NCBI GenBank assembly: GCA_018001935.1
Contig: JAGNHB010000008.1
Span: 1-64,000 of the forward strand
Reading direction: 5' to 3'
DNA: 64,000 nt
Source of the DNA: Acidobacteriota bacterium
Lineage (GTDB): Bacteria > Acidobacteriota > JAAYUB01
Shown: piece after piece, positions 9,224 through 16,877 of the stretch
Layout: every line of letters begins with the position of its first letter
Position numbering within the stretch: the stretch's first letter is position 1
Made by a program: the position numbers and the translations under genes
Notes under the pieces: generated by a model
The model's database searches: none
Told to the model about the DNA's origin: nothing
What the model saw: only the letters and a program-made list of their open reading frames with translations

Positions 9224-10552
9224 ATGACGGATCACTGGCTTCAGATTCTCGACAGGCTCAAGACGGAAGTCGACGAGGAGTGTTTCAGAACCTGGTTTTC
9301 AGAGACCGGGCTGGTGAAAGTGTCCGATGACGAGATCATCGTGAAGGTCCCCAGCCGCTACTACAAGGAGTGGATCACGGAGAGCTTCTCGGACATGCTC
9401 CAGGACATCCAGCGGAAGCTCTCCATCGACCGTTTCCGACTCAAGTTCGTGGTGGACAGCGAGAGCGACGCCAACGGCTACATCCGCCCGGAGAAAGTCC
9501 CCGCGCCCGGGGACGGCATCCTCGCCCCGATCGGCGACGCGAGACTGAACCCGAAGTATCGATTCGACACCTTCGTGGTGGGTCCGTGCAACCAGTTTCC
9601 CCACGCGGTGGCCATGGCCGTGGTGGAGAAGCCCTTCTTCACCTATAACCCGGTCTACTTTTACGGCGGGGTGGGCCTGGGCAAGACGCACCTGATGCAC
9701 GCCATCGGTCACACGATCCTCCACAACAACCCCCATCTGAAGCTGGTCTACATCTCCTCCGAACGCTTCATGAACGAGATGATCAACTGCATCCGCCACG
9801 ACAAGATGCTCGACTTCCGGGAGAAATACCGCAACATCGACGTCCTCCTCATAGACGACATCCAGTTCATCGCGGGGAAGGCCCAGACCCAGATGGAGTT
9901 CTTCCACACCTTCAACGCGCTCTACGACAACCAGAAACAGATCATCATCAGCAGCGACTGTCACCCCAAGGACATCGCCAAACTCGAGGAACGCCTTTCT
10001 TCCCGCTTCGAGTGGGGGATCATCGCCGACATCGAACCCCCTGACCTCGAGACGCGAATCGCCATACTCCAGAAAAAGGCGGAAGCCGAAAACGTGGTTT
10101 TCCCCTACGACGTTCTCTACTACATCGCCGACAACCTGCGTTCCAACGTCCGGGAACTCGAAGGTTCCCTCATTCGGCTCATCGCCTACTCGTCGCTGAC
10201 CGGGGAGAGTGTCAACCTGGCCCTGGCCAAGCGGGTGCTCACCAACATCACCCCGCCCGAACAGCGTGTCGTCACCGTTGACCGGGTCCTGAAAACGGTT
10301 GCCAACTACTTCAAGATCAAGGTGCAGGACATCCAGTCGAAGAACAACTCCCGAAGCGTTTCCCACCCGCGTCACCTGGCCATGTACCTGACCCGCCAGC
10401 TCACGGATTATTCCCTCCCCAAAATCGGGGAGGCTTTCGGCGGCAAGGACCACACCACGGTCCTGCACGCCATCAAGAAGATCGAAAAGAACAAGGAAAA
10501 GGACATGGAACTGCGCACGGTCATCAACAAGTTGACCAACCTGATCCGATAG
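9224..10552 (+). CDS. dnaA: Chromosomal replication initiator protein DnaA
   Basis: ATP-dependent initiator that binds DnaA boxes and opens the origin. The 442 residues have the standard layout: an N-terminal helicase-loader domain (1-80), a very short linker, an AAA+ domain with Walker A GGVGLGKT at 148-155 and Walker B LLIDDIQF at 208-215, and a DNA-binding domain with signature GGKDHTTVLHA near 406-416. ATG 9224 is chosen over an in-frame TTG at 9191 because it gives the normal N-terminus; no strong Shine-Dalgarno precedes it. The spacing to dnaN and the boxes between them mark the origin region. Confidence 0.98.
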   Translation: MTDHWLQILDRLKTEVDEECFRTWFSETGLVKVSDDEIIVKVPSRYYKEWITESFSDMLQDIQRKLSIDRFRLKFVVDSESDANGYIRPEKVPAPGDGILAPIGDARLNPKYRFDTFVVGPCNQFPHAVAMAVVEKPFFTYNPVYFYGGVGLGKTHLMHAIGHTILHNNPHLKLVYISSERFMNEMINCIRHDKMLDFREKYRNIDVLLIDDIQFIAGKAQTQMEFFHTFNALYDNQKQIIISSDCHPKDIAKLEERLSSRFEWGIIADIEPPDLETRIAILQKKAEAENVVFPYDVLYYIADNLRSNVRELEGSLIRLIAYSSLTGESVNLALAKRVLTNITPPEQRVVTVDRVLKTVANYFKIKVQDIQSKNNSRSVSHPRHLAMYLTRQLTDYSLPKIGEAFGGKDHTTVLHAIKKIEKNKEKDMELRTVINKLTNLIR

Positions 10553-10767
10553 GGATAGGACCCTTTTCCACACGTTTCACAGGGTCCGTTTTTCACAGTT
10601 CTTTCCAACGGGTCTTTCAACAGGGAAGGGGGAGAACAGACGTTATTCCCTCACAGTTGATGAACAGACTTAGCTGCTGAAAAGAGGGAATCTGACTCGT
10701 TTTTTCAGTTTTTCACAGGTGTTACGACGACGACGATCACACTCACTCTATAGATTGGAGAATCGAG
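10553..10767. other. Candidate oriC between dnaA and dnaN
   Basis: A 215-base gap with a cluster of DnaA-box-like nine-mers in one orientation: TTTTCCACA (10564-10572), TTTTTCACA (10589-10597) and TTTTTCACA (10709-10717). Each matches TTATNCACA at eight of nine positions. A weaker CGTTTCACA lies at 10573-10581. An eight-base inverted repeat ATTCCCTC/GAGGGAAT spans 10645-10691, and a T-rich stretch at 10698-10713 could serve as the unwinding element. The dnaA-dnaN position is a classical origin site. No experiment or skew calculation supports it here. Confidence 0.6.
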
Positions 10768-11895
10768 ATGAGAATACGGGCAAAGCGCAGCGAACTCCTC
10801 AACGAGCTTTCCTACATCATCCCCATCGTGGAGAAAAGCGCCAAGTCGGCGAAGATGCCGATCCTGTCCCACATCCTGGTTCGCGCGGACGGACCGGGAA
10901 AACCCATCCTGCTGGCCGGGAGCGATATGGACCTCTGCGTCACCACGACCTGCGCGGCGGAGGTGGATGAACCGGGGGGGCTGGCCGTTCCCGCCAGGGA
11001 GTTTTCGGACATCATCCGCCTCATGCCGGAAAAGACCGACATCTCCATCGTGAAGGACGTCCAGGACCGGATCGTCATTCAGTCGGGGAAGGCGAAGTTC
11101 AAGCTGGTTTTCCTCCCGGACGAGACCTTCCCCGAGATCCCCGAGATGAAGGGGGCACCCATCCAGATCCCGGCCGACATCCTCCGGAAAATGCTGCAGA
11201 TGACGGTGTTCTCCACGTCCTTCCAGGAACAGGCCCGGTTCACCCTGAACGGTGTGCTCATCGTCATCAACCGGAACTACATCAAGATGGTGTCCACCGA
11301 CGGCCACCGGATGTCCTACGTGGAGACCACCAAACACTTCGAGACCATCGAAAACGAGATCAAGATCATCCTCCCGAAGAAAACGGTGGGCGAACTGCTG
11401 AAACTCCTTCAGGGAAGCAAGGCGGAAGTCACCTTCACCCACGACGAGAACCGGCTCTTCTTCCGTTTCGAGAACAAGTTCCTGGTTTCCCGGATGCTGG
11501 CGGGGCAGTTCCCCAACTTCGACATGGTCATCCCCCGCAACCTGGTCAGCCACATCAAGCTGGACGTGGGGGCTCTCAAGGAGGCGATCCTGAGGGCCAA
11601 CATCCTCACGGACGTGGAGTCGAAACGGGTGTTGTTCAGGCTGGAAAAGGACAGCCTCATCCTGCGGAGCGAGAACCAGAGCCGCGGGGAGGCCGAGGAG
11701 GATATCTCCGTCTCCTACCAGGGCGACCCCACGGAACTGGGGTTTAACAGCCAGTACCTCCTGGAGTTCCTGAACGTTCTGGAGGTCCCCGAAGTGAGTT
11801 TCGACTTCACGGGGCCGCAGTCGCCCAGCCTGTTCCGGCCCGTCAACGAGCTGGATTTCACCTACAAGTATGTCGTCATGCCCATGTCCATGTGA
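10768..11895 (+). CDS. dnaN: DNA polymerase III beta sliding clamp
   Basis: Ring-shaped processivity clamp of the replicative polymerase. The 375 residues cover the usual three clamp domains; the start MRIRAKRSELLNEL is typical, SGSKAEVTF-like central segments are present, and the C-terminus ends in the hydrophobic YKYVVMPMSM that forms the partner-binding pocket. The ATG follows GGAG by seven bases. It lies downstream of dnaA across the candidate origin and ends before a two-way terminator. The call is secure. Confidence 0.97.
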   Translation: MRIRAKRSELLNELSYIIPIVEKSAKSAKMPILSHILVRADGPGKPILLAGSDMDLCVTTTCAAEVDEPGGLAVPAREFSDIIRLMPEKTDISIVKDVQDRIVIQSGKAKFKLVFLPDETFPEIPEMKGAPIQIPADILRKMLQMTVFSTSFQEQARFTLNGVLIVINRNYIKMVSTDGHRMSYVETTKHFETIENEIKIILPKKTVGELLKLLQGSKAEVTFTHDENRLFFRFENKFLVSRMLAGQFPNFDMVIPRNLVSHIKLDVGALKEAILRANILTDVESKRVLFRLEKDSLILRSENQSRGEAEEDISVSYQGDPTELGFNSQYLLEFLNVLEVPEVSFDFTGPQSPSLFRPVNELDFTYKYVVMPMSM

Positions 11896-12007
11896 GGGGC
11901 GGCCTCACGATGAAGGGGGAGAATCTTTCCAGGGGAACAGGACACGCGAAGGGGCCCCGACATCCCGGCGTTTGAATCACCGGCGATTGATCTTCTCCTC
12001 GGCACAG

Positions 12008-12046
12008 AAAAAAAAAACCCCCCGTATGCACGGGGGTTTCTTTTCG
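12008..12046. terminator. Bidirectional terminator between dnaN and HU
   Basis: An A-run, a CCCCCCGT/ACGGGGG hairpin with a four-base loop (ATGC is between the arms) and one bulged C, then a T-rich run. The flanking A and T runs let it work for dnaN on the plus strand and the HU gene on the minus strand. Confidence 0.85.
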
Positions 12047-12062
12047 TTCAGGGGGGATCCCG

Positions 12063-12332
12063 TCAGATTTTGTCCTTCAGTCCCTTTCCCGGCGTGAACT
12101 TGGGCACCTTGCGGGCGGGGATGTTCATCTTTTTCTTGGTCTGGGGGTTCAGGCCGGTGCGGGCCTTGCGGGTGGCAACCTTGAAGGTGCCGAAGCCCAC
12201 CAGGGTCACGCGGTCGCCGGTCTTGAGGGCCTCGGCGATGCCGTCGATCATGGCGGAGAAGGCCTTGGCGGCCTGGACCTGCTTGATCTCGGCGTCAGTG
12301 GCCATTTTCTTGATCAGATCACCCTTGTTCAT
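12063..12332 (-). CDS. hup: HU family DNA-binding protein
   Basis: Histone-like dimeric DNA-bending protein of 89 residues, the standard HU length. It opens MNKGDLIKKMA, and has GFGTFKV in the core and the DNA-binding arm segment ending KPKF-like as VPKFTPGKGLKDKI. A good ribosome site (AGGAGG) and a clear promoter precede it. It converges on dnaN and shares the terminator there. HU assists origin opening, so a place beside oriC is sensible, though that link is inference. Confidence 0.96.
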   Translation of the reverse strand: MNKGDLIKKMATDAEIKQVQAAKAFSAMIDGIAEALKTGDRVTLVGFGTFKVATRKARTGLNPQTKKKMNIPARKVPKFTPGKGLKDKI

Positions 12333-12410
12333 GAAAGCCTCCTAATGGGATTAAGATGTCGATTCAGGGCTTGTCGGCGGGACGTTCCTCCCGCGCGGCA
12401 ATCGGGGGTC

Positions 12411-12439
12411 AAAATAGACCAAATCCTTCTCCAGTTCAA
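12411..12439 (-). promoter_or_regulatory. Promoter of the HU gene
   Basis: On the minus strand TTGAAC (12439-12434), 17 bases, then TATTTT (12416-12411). The leader to the ATG at 12332 is about 70 bases. The bases upstream of the -35 are A/T-rich, as in strong promoters. Confidence 0.65.
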
Positions 12440-12535
12440 GTAAAAAATGAATTTTTTTCACGTCATGGCAGATTTCAAGAGGATCTCCGGGGTTGTCGGC
12501 CGGATGTCCCTTGAGGAAAGCACAATCGTCTTTGA

Positions 12536-12700
12536 ATGCGAGATGTGATCGTTTCCGAGGCCGAGTTCGGCGGCGCGCTGCTTTGGCGCCTGTCGCCTGA
12601 AATCAACCTGCTGACGGCTTTCGGGTTCGATATCCTCGGAACCCTCTGGTTCGCCTGGTGCGGCGTGGACACCTCGTCCGATGGCGTCCGTCACGGGTAA
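12536..12700 (+). CDS. Possible small protein (54 residues), doubtful
   Basis: An open frame starting ATG 12536 and ending TAA 12700 that would encode MRDVIVSEAEFGGALLWRLS and 34 further residues with a hydrophobic, Trp-rich middle. Its third codon positions are mostly G or C, as in neighbouring genes. There is no convincing ribosome site and no family I recognise. It may be a gene remnant. It lies just upstream of the phoH promoter. Confidence 0.2.
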   Translation: MRDVIVSEAEFGGALLWRLSPEINLLTAFGFDILGTLWFAWCGVDTSSDGVRHG

Positions 12701-12716
12701 GCTTTTCGTGGGGTCG

Positions 12717-12745
12717 TTGACGGAGAGGGGGAATCCTGATAAGAT
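12717..12745 (+). promoter_or_regulatory. Promoter of phoH
   Basis: TTGACG (12717-12722), 17 bases, then TAAGAT (12740-12745). The start of transcription would be near 12752, about 26 bases before the GTG at 12778. Confidence 0.65.
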
Positions 12746-12777
12746 CGGCCCGATTTCGGGACGAAGGATGGTCCGCG

Positions 12778-13749
12778 GTGCCGAATCCCCTCGAACTGAG
12801 CGCCCAGAGCGCCGAATTCCTCCTGGCGAAACAGAAGGAGAGCCTCAAACTCCTCGAGTCGCTCTACAACGTGGACATCCACCTTCGTGGCAACGTGCTG
12901 ACCATCCAGGGGGCGGACGAGGACGTCGGGGCCGCCCACCGGGTCCTCTCGGAGTTCTCCTCCCTGGTGGCGGACGGTCACACCCTGGACGGGGAGACGG
13001 TCCGCCGGGCCTTCCGGGAAATCGCCGACAACACCGGGCTTTCCCTGCGGGACTTCATCGTCAAGCGCGCCTCCATCCGGGCGGGTCACCGGGTCATCCA
13101 GCCCAAGACAGCCAACCAGACCGCCTACGTCAACGAGATCCTCGCCCACGACCTCGTCTTCGCCATCGGGCCGGCGGGCACGGGAAAAACCTTTCTCGCC
13201 GTGGCGGTGGCCGTGGCCCACCTGCTGGAGAAGAAGGTCTACAAGATCATCCTGACCCGGCCCGCGGTGGAGGCTGGTGAGAAGCTGGGTTTTCTCCCCG
13301 GCGACATGCAGGAGAAAGTCAACCCCTACCTCCGGCCTCTCTACGACGCCCTTTACCACATGCTGGACTACGAGAAGGTACAGAAGCTGCTGGAGAAGGA
13401 GATCATCGAGATCGCCCCGCTGGCCTTCATGCGGGGCCGGACCCTCAGCGACTCCTTCATCATCCTGGACGAGGCCCAGAACACCACGCCCGAACAGATG
13501 AAGATGTTCCTGACCCGCATCGGGCCCGGCTCCAAGGTGGTGGTGACGGGGGACATCACCCAGATCGACCTGCCCTTCGGCAAGACCTCGGGGCTCGTCC
13601 AGGCACGGGACATCCTGCGGGACATCCGGGGGATCCGTTTCTGCTACTTCACGGACAAGGACGTGGTCCGCCACTCCCTGGTCCAGCTCATCATCAACGC
13701 CTACAGTCGTTACGCCGAGCAGGCCCTTGCCGCCGGGAACGGGGAGTGA
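12778..13749 (+). CDS. phoH: PhoH family ATPase
   Basis: Cytoplasmic P-loop protein of the PhoH/YbeZ type, thought to act in RNA metabolism. It has 323 residues: a KH-like N-terminal part (1-100), Walker A GPAGTGKT at 131-138 and Walker B FIILDEAQN at 227-235. The start is GTG 12778, giving MPNPLELSAQ; an ATG ten bases upstream is out of frame. It is followed five bases later by the ddl ATG, so the two are likely one operon. The usual neighbour ybeY is absent here. Confidence 0.94.
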   Translation: MPNPLELSAQSAEFLLAKQKESLKLLESLYNVDIHLRGNVLTIQGADEDVGAAHRVLSEFSSLVADGHTLDGETVRRAFREIADNTGLSLRDFIVKRASIRAGHRVIQPKTANQTAYVNEILAHDLVFAIGPAGTGKTFLAVAVAVAHLLEKKVYKIILTRPAVEAGEKLGFLPGDMQEKVNPYLRPLYDALYHMLDYEKVQKLLEKEIIEIAPLAFMRGRTLSDSFIILDEAQNTTPEQMKMFLTRIGPGSKVVVTGDITQIDLPFGKTSGLVQARDILRDIRGIRFCYFTDKDVVRHSLVQLIINAYSRYAEQALAAGNGE

Positions 13750-13754
13750 ACCGC

Positions 13755-14864
13755 ATGGATACGCAAACGGGAAAACTCAAGGTCGGGGTCTTTTTCGGGG
13801 GGAGGTCGGGCGAGCACGACGTCTCGCTGGTGTCCGGCACCACGGTCATGGAGCACCTCGACAAGGGCAAGTACGACGTTTACGCCATCGGCATCCGACG
13901 GGACGGCTCCCTGGCCTCCCCCTTCGAAGCCGAGGGGATGCTGCGAAAGCCGCTTCCGGAGGTGGGCAAGCCCTTCGTCTACCTCCGCCAGGCCGGTGAC
14001 GGCCGTTTCCTGGACATCCTCGGGAGGACCGAGGACGGGGAGGACCTCGACTTCGACCTGTTCTTTCCCGTCCTGCATGGCACCTTCGGGGAGGACGGCA
14101 CCCTCCAGGGGCTGCTGGACATGACCGGGAAGCCCTATGCGGGCTGCGGCGTCCTCGGTTCCTCCGCCGGGATGGACAAGGACGCCCAGAAGCTGCTCTT
14201 TCAGGCATCGGGACTGGAGGTCGTCCCCTGGCTTCGATTCTACCGGCCCGAAATGGAGGCGGACCGCGAGGGTGTCGTCGGGAAGGCGGCCGCGGAGATT
14301 GGGTTTCCCTGCTTCGTCAAGCCCTGCCGACTCGGCTCCAGCGTGGGGATCTCCAAGGCCCACGACCCGGTCGAGCTGGGCGCCGCCCTGGACGAGGCCT
14401 TCGACTACGACTACAAAGTCCTGGTGGAGAAGGGGATCAACGCCCGGGAGATCGAGTGCTCGGTCCTGGGCAACCACGAGGCCCGGACCTCGCCCCCCGG
14501 GGAGATCATCCCCTCCCGCGAGTTCTACGACTACGAGGCCAAGTACCTCGACGATCACTCCCGACTGCTTCTCCCGGCCGACCTCGGGGACGAGGCGGCG
14601 GCAAAGGTCCGGGACCTCGCTGCCCGGGCCTTCCTGGCGGTGGGCGCGGAAGGTTACGCTCGGGTGGACTTTCTGCTGGACCGGGAAGGGGGGACCCTCT
14701 ATCTCAGCGAAATCAACACGATCCCCGGTTTCACCGCCATCAGCATGTTCCCGAAGCTCTGGGAGCTGGCGGGCCTGTCTCTCGGGGATCTCCTGGACGA
14801 ACTGATCCGGCTGGCCCTGGAACGTCACGCCTGGAAGGCCGGGCTGAAGACCTCCCGCGGGTGA
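13755..14864 (+). CDS. ddl: D-alanine--D-alanine ligase
   Basis: ATP-grasp enzyme that joins two D-alanines for peptidoglycan precursors. The 369 residues include GVFFGGRSGEHDVSL at the N-terminus, HGTFGEDGTLQG, the ATP-grasp loop KPCRLGSSVGISK, and SEINTIPGF with metal ligands near the C-terminus. ATG 13755 has GGGGAG eight bases upstream; a GTG at 13746 overlapping the phoH stop is an alternative. It is probably co-transcribed with phoH. murB lies 35 kb away in the window rather than beside it. Confidence 0.95.
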   Translation: MDTQTGKLKVGVFFGGRSGEHDVSLVSGTTVMEHLDKGKYDVYAIGIRRDGSLASPFEAEGMLRKPLPEVGKPFVYLRQAGDGRFLDILGRTEDGEDLDFDLFFPVLHGTFGEDGTLQGLLDMTGKPYAGCGVLGSSAGMDKDAQKLLFQASGLEVVPWLRFYRPEMEADREGVVGKAAAEIGFPCFVKPCRLGSSVGISKAHDPVELGAALDEAFDYDYKVLVEKGINAREIECSVLGNHEARTSPPGEIIPSREFYDYEAKYLDDHSRLLLPADLGDEAAAKVRDLAARAFLAVGAEGYARVDFLLDREGGTLYLSEINTIPGFTAISMFPKLWELAGLSLGDLLDELIRLALERHAWKAGLKTSRG

Positions 14865-14886
14865 ACCTCGCAGCGACGGCGGCACG

Positions 14887-16401
14887 ATGAGCGCACCCTC
14901 ACCCCCCCGAGACCGATGCACCCAGTGCGGCCGGGCCTTCCGCCCCGGGGAGCCGATGGTGCGGTGCACCGCCTGCGGCCACCCCTACCACCCCGAGTGC
15001 TGGAACTCCAACGGCCGGTGCGGGCTCCTCGGCTGTTCCGGAACGCCGAGCAGCTTCCAGGCGTTCACCTCCGTCGCCTCCACCGCGGACCCGGCCGAGA
15101 CCCCGGCGGACCCCCCCCGCCCGGTCCCCGCCCCCCGCCCCGGTCCCGCGTCTCCTGCGCCCAACCCCGCCGAAACCCCGGAGGAGATCGCAACGGAACT
15201 TTACGACGGGGCCTCGGACGCGTCCCCCGAGCCTTCCCCCGACGGCGGGGAGGTCCCCGGGCCGCCGCCGGGGTTCACGGCGCGGGTCCGGGAGATCTAC
15301 GGTTTCATCCAGAAGAACGAGACCCTGCTCTGGTGGATGCACAGCGGGTGGGCGCTCCTGTTCGGCATCGGGGTGATGTGGCTCGGCGCCCACAACTTCG
15401 ACTGGATCCGGTTGGCTGGCCTGTACATCGGGTTCATCTGGCTCAGCAGCCTGATGCTTCCCGTGCTCCTGAAACGGCTGCGGGTCACCCCCCGGTGGAA
15501 AGAGCGCATCCGTCTGGTCATCAACTATTTCAACCGGAACTTCACCCAGCAGATCGTCTTCTTCATCATCCCGATCTACTGGAAGAGCGCCACGGCCAAC
15601 TCCCGGAACATGATCTTTGTCTTCCTCCTGGTGGTGTCGGCCATCCTCTCCTCCCTCGACATCGTCTACGACCGCTACATCACCGTCAAGTGGGCGTTCT
15701 TCAGCACCTTCTTCGCCTTCAACGTCTTCTCGGGGAGCTACCTCCTCTTCACCCTCATCTGGGGGTTGAGCAACCGGTACGCCGTCTACCTCAGCGCGGG
15801 GGCCGCCATCTTCACCTTCGCCTCGCTCTGCTTCCGGCTTTCCGGCAGCTCGAAGACGATGCGGTGGGTCTACGTCGTCATCTCTTCCTTCTGCCTGCTC
15901 CTGGCCGCCCACTTCGGGCGCTACATCATCCCGCCCGCCCCCCTCCACTTCGGGCGGGTGCTCTTCGCCGAGGCCATCGAGCTGGACCCGGACGGCACCG
16001 AGGTCGTCCGATCGGCGCTCTCCGACCTCCCCGTCAACACGTCGGGGAAGGGGCCCGGGAAAATCTACTCCCTGATCCCGGTGAAGTCGCCCCTGGGACT
16101 CAAGGAGGACCTGGTTCAGATCTACTACCTGAACGGGCGGAAGGTCTACAACGTGGACTTCGTCAAGCTGCCCCCCGGCGCCCAGGGGAAGTCGAAGATC
16201 ACACCCATCAGCAAGGTCGACGGCGAGGTCCTCTGGAAAGTGGCCGAGAGCGAGAAGAGCACCAACCGGCCCGGCAAGTACGAGCTGATCAGCTGCGTCG
16301 CCATCTACCACATCCCCCCCAACGCGGTGCTGACCGTGGACGTGGAGACCGAGTCCGGTCAGCTCATCGGACGCGACGAGCTGATCGCCGAGAAGGACTG
16401 A
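14887..16401 (+). CDS. Membrane protein with N-terminal RING-like zinc finger (DUF5924/DUF2914-like)
   Basis: A 504-residue protein in three parts. Residues 11-50 carry Cys11, Cys14, Cys27, Cys30, His35, Cys38, Cys45 and Cys50, spaced like a prokaryotic RING or treble-clef finger. A Pro/Ala-rich linker (60-125) follows. About six hydrophobic helices fill residues 150-345 and resemble DUF5924, and the C-terminal soluble domain resembles DUF2914; both family links are from memory of the pattern. No enzymatic motif is seen. It starts 22 bases after ddl and could be its last operon member. Function unknown. Confidence 0.72.
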   Translation: MSAPSPPRDRCTQCGRAFRPGEPMVRCTACGHPYHPECWNSNGRCGLLGCSGTPSSFQAFTSVASTADPAETPADPPRPVPAPRPGPASPAPNPAETPEEIATELYDGASDASPEPSPDGGEVPGPPPGFTARVREIYGFIQKNETLLWWMHSGWALLFGIGVMWLGAHNFDWIRLAGLYIGFIWLSSLMLPVLLKRLRVTPRWKERIRLVINYFNRNFTQQIVFFIIPIYWKSATANSRNMIFVFLLVVSAILSSLDIVYDRYITVKWAFFSTFFAFNVFSGSYLLFTLIWGLSNRYAVYLSAGAAIFTFASLCFRLSGSSKTMRWVYVVISSFCLLLAAHFGRYIIPPAPLHFGRVLFAEAIELDPDGTEVVRSALSDLPVNTSGKGPGKIYSLIPVKSPLGLKEDLVQIYYLNGRKVYNVDFVKLPPGAQGKSKITPISKVDGEVLWKVAESEKSTNRPGKYELISCVAIYHIPPNAVLTVDVETESGQLIGRDELIAEKD

Positions 16402-16437
16402 GGGCCCCGGCCCGGGCCGCGAAAAACGCGATCCGCC

Positions 16438-16466
16438 TTGACATTTCCCTCGCGAACTGGTAAAAG
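16438..16466 (+). promoter_or_regulatory. Promoter of the bTHX gene
   Basis: A consensus TTGACA (16438-16443), a 17-base spacer and TAAAAG (16461-16466), with transcription expected near 16473, about 38 bases before the ATG at 16511. Confidence 0.6.
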
Positions 16467-16510
16467 AATCCCCCCGGCCGACCGGGAACCTACTCGACGA
16501 GGAGAGCACC

Positions 16511-16615
16511 ATGGGAAAAGGTGACCAGAGAACGCGCCGGGGGAAGATCTACCGCGGCACCAACGGGAAGACCCGCCCCAAGAACACCAAGAAGACCCCG
16601 ACCCCGACCAGGTGA
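16511..16615 (+). CDS. thx: 30S ribosomal protein bTHX
   Basis: A 34-residue, very basic protein beginning MGKGDQRTRRGKIYRGTNGK and then TRPKN. This is the bTHX (Thx) family, which sits in the 16S rRNA head of the small ribosomal subunit in Thermus and several other lineages. It is too short for standard length cut-offs and is easily missed. GAGGAG lies upstream of the ATG and the gene has its own consensus-type promoter. The short Thr/Pro tail is lineage variation. Confidence 0.9.
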   Translation: MGKGDQRTRRGKIYRGTNGKTRPKNTKKTPTPTR

Positions 16616-16762
16616 CCCCCTGCCGCCGCCCCTGTTTCCTCCCAGGGGAACAGGGCATCGGTTGAGATGCCCACGGTCGGCCCCCGGGCCTCGGGATGAT
16701 TTCCGAACGTCGTCACCCGCTCCGCGGGCGGCCTGATCCATTCCTTTCCTTTCCGCGCAAGC

Positions 16763-16877
16763 TCAAGCCTGACGGGTTCGCAAAAAGTCGGAAGACGGAC
16801 GGGAAAGTGTCTGTAACGCTTTTGTTTGAGCCATCACCCGGAGGGTGATGGTACTTTTTGCGACCGCGTCAAGCCTG
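16763..16877. mobile_element. MITE-like element at the 3' end of the SDR gene
   Basis: Nine-base direct repeats TCAAGCCTG at 16763-16771 and 16869-16877 bracket a 97-base segment. Near its ends are perfect 11-base inverted repeats, TCGCAAAAAGT (16778-16788) and its complement (16853-16863). Inside lies a perfect nine-base-stem hairpin (16831-16851). The right direct repeat contains the stop codon of the SDR gene. No transposase is present. The layout fits a small non-autonomous insertion; the alternative is a chance repeat around a terminator. Confidence 0.5.
16831..16859 (+). terminator. Hairpin plus T-run, possible terminator
   Basis: CCATCACCC and GGGTGATGG pair perfectly around a GGA loop (16831-16851), followed after two bases by a run of five T. 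It could stop transcripts from the bTHX side, although it is 215 bases beyond that gene and inside the MITE-like element. Confidence 0.45.

Larger units (their letters stand above)
12333..12777. other. 445-base divergent gap between HU and phoH
   Basis: Holds the HU promoter on the minus side (12411-12439) and the phoH promoter on the plus side (12717-12745). Between them is coding-like sequence without an accepted gene, including a possible 54-codon reading frame at 12536-12700. No tRNA or other RNA gene was recognised. Confidence 0.6.

Noticed and set aside
12620..12660. tRNA-like GGTTCGATATCC segment
   Set aside because: No matching T-stem, anticodon arm or acceptor stem could be paired around it.
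16521..16736. 71-codon Arg/Pro-rich frame over the bTHX gene
   Set aside because: Shadow frame; the in-register bTHX protein matches a known family from its first residue.
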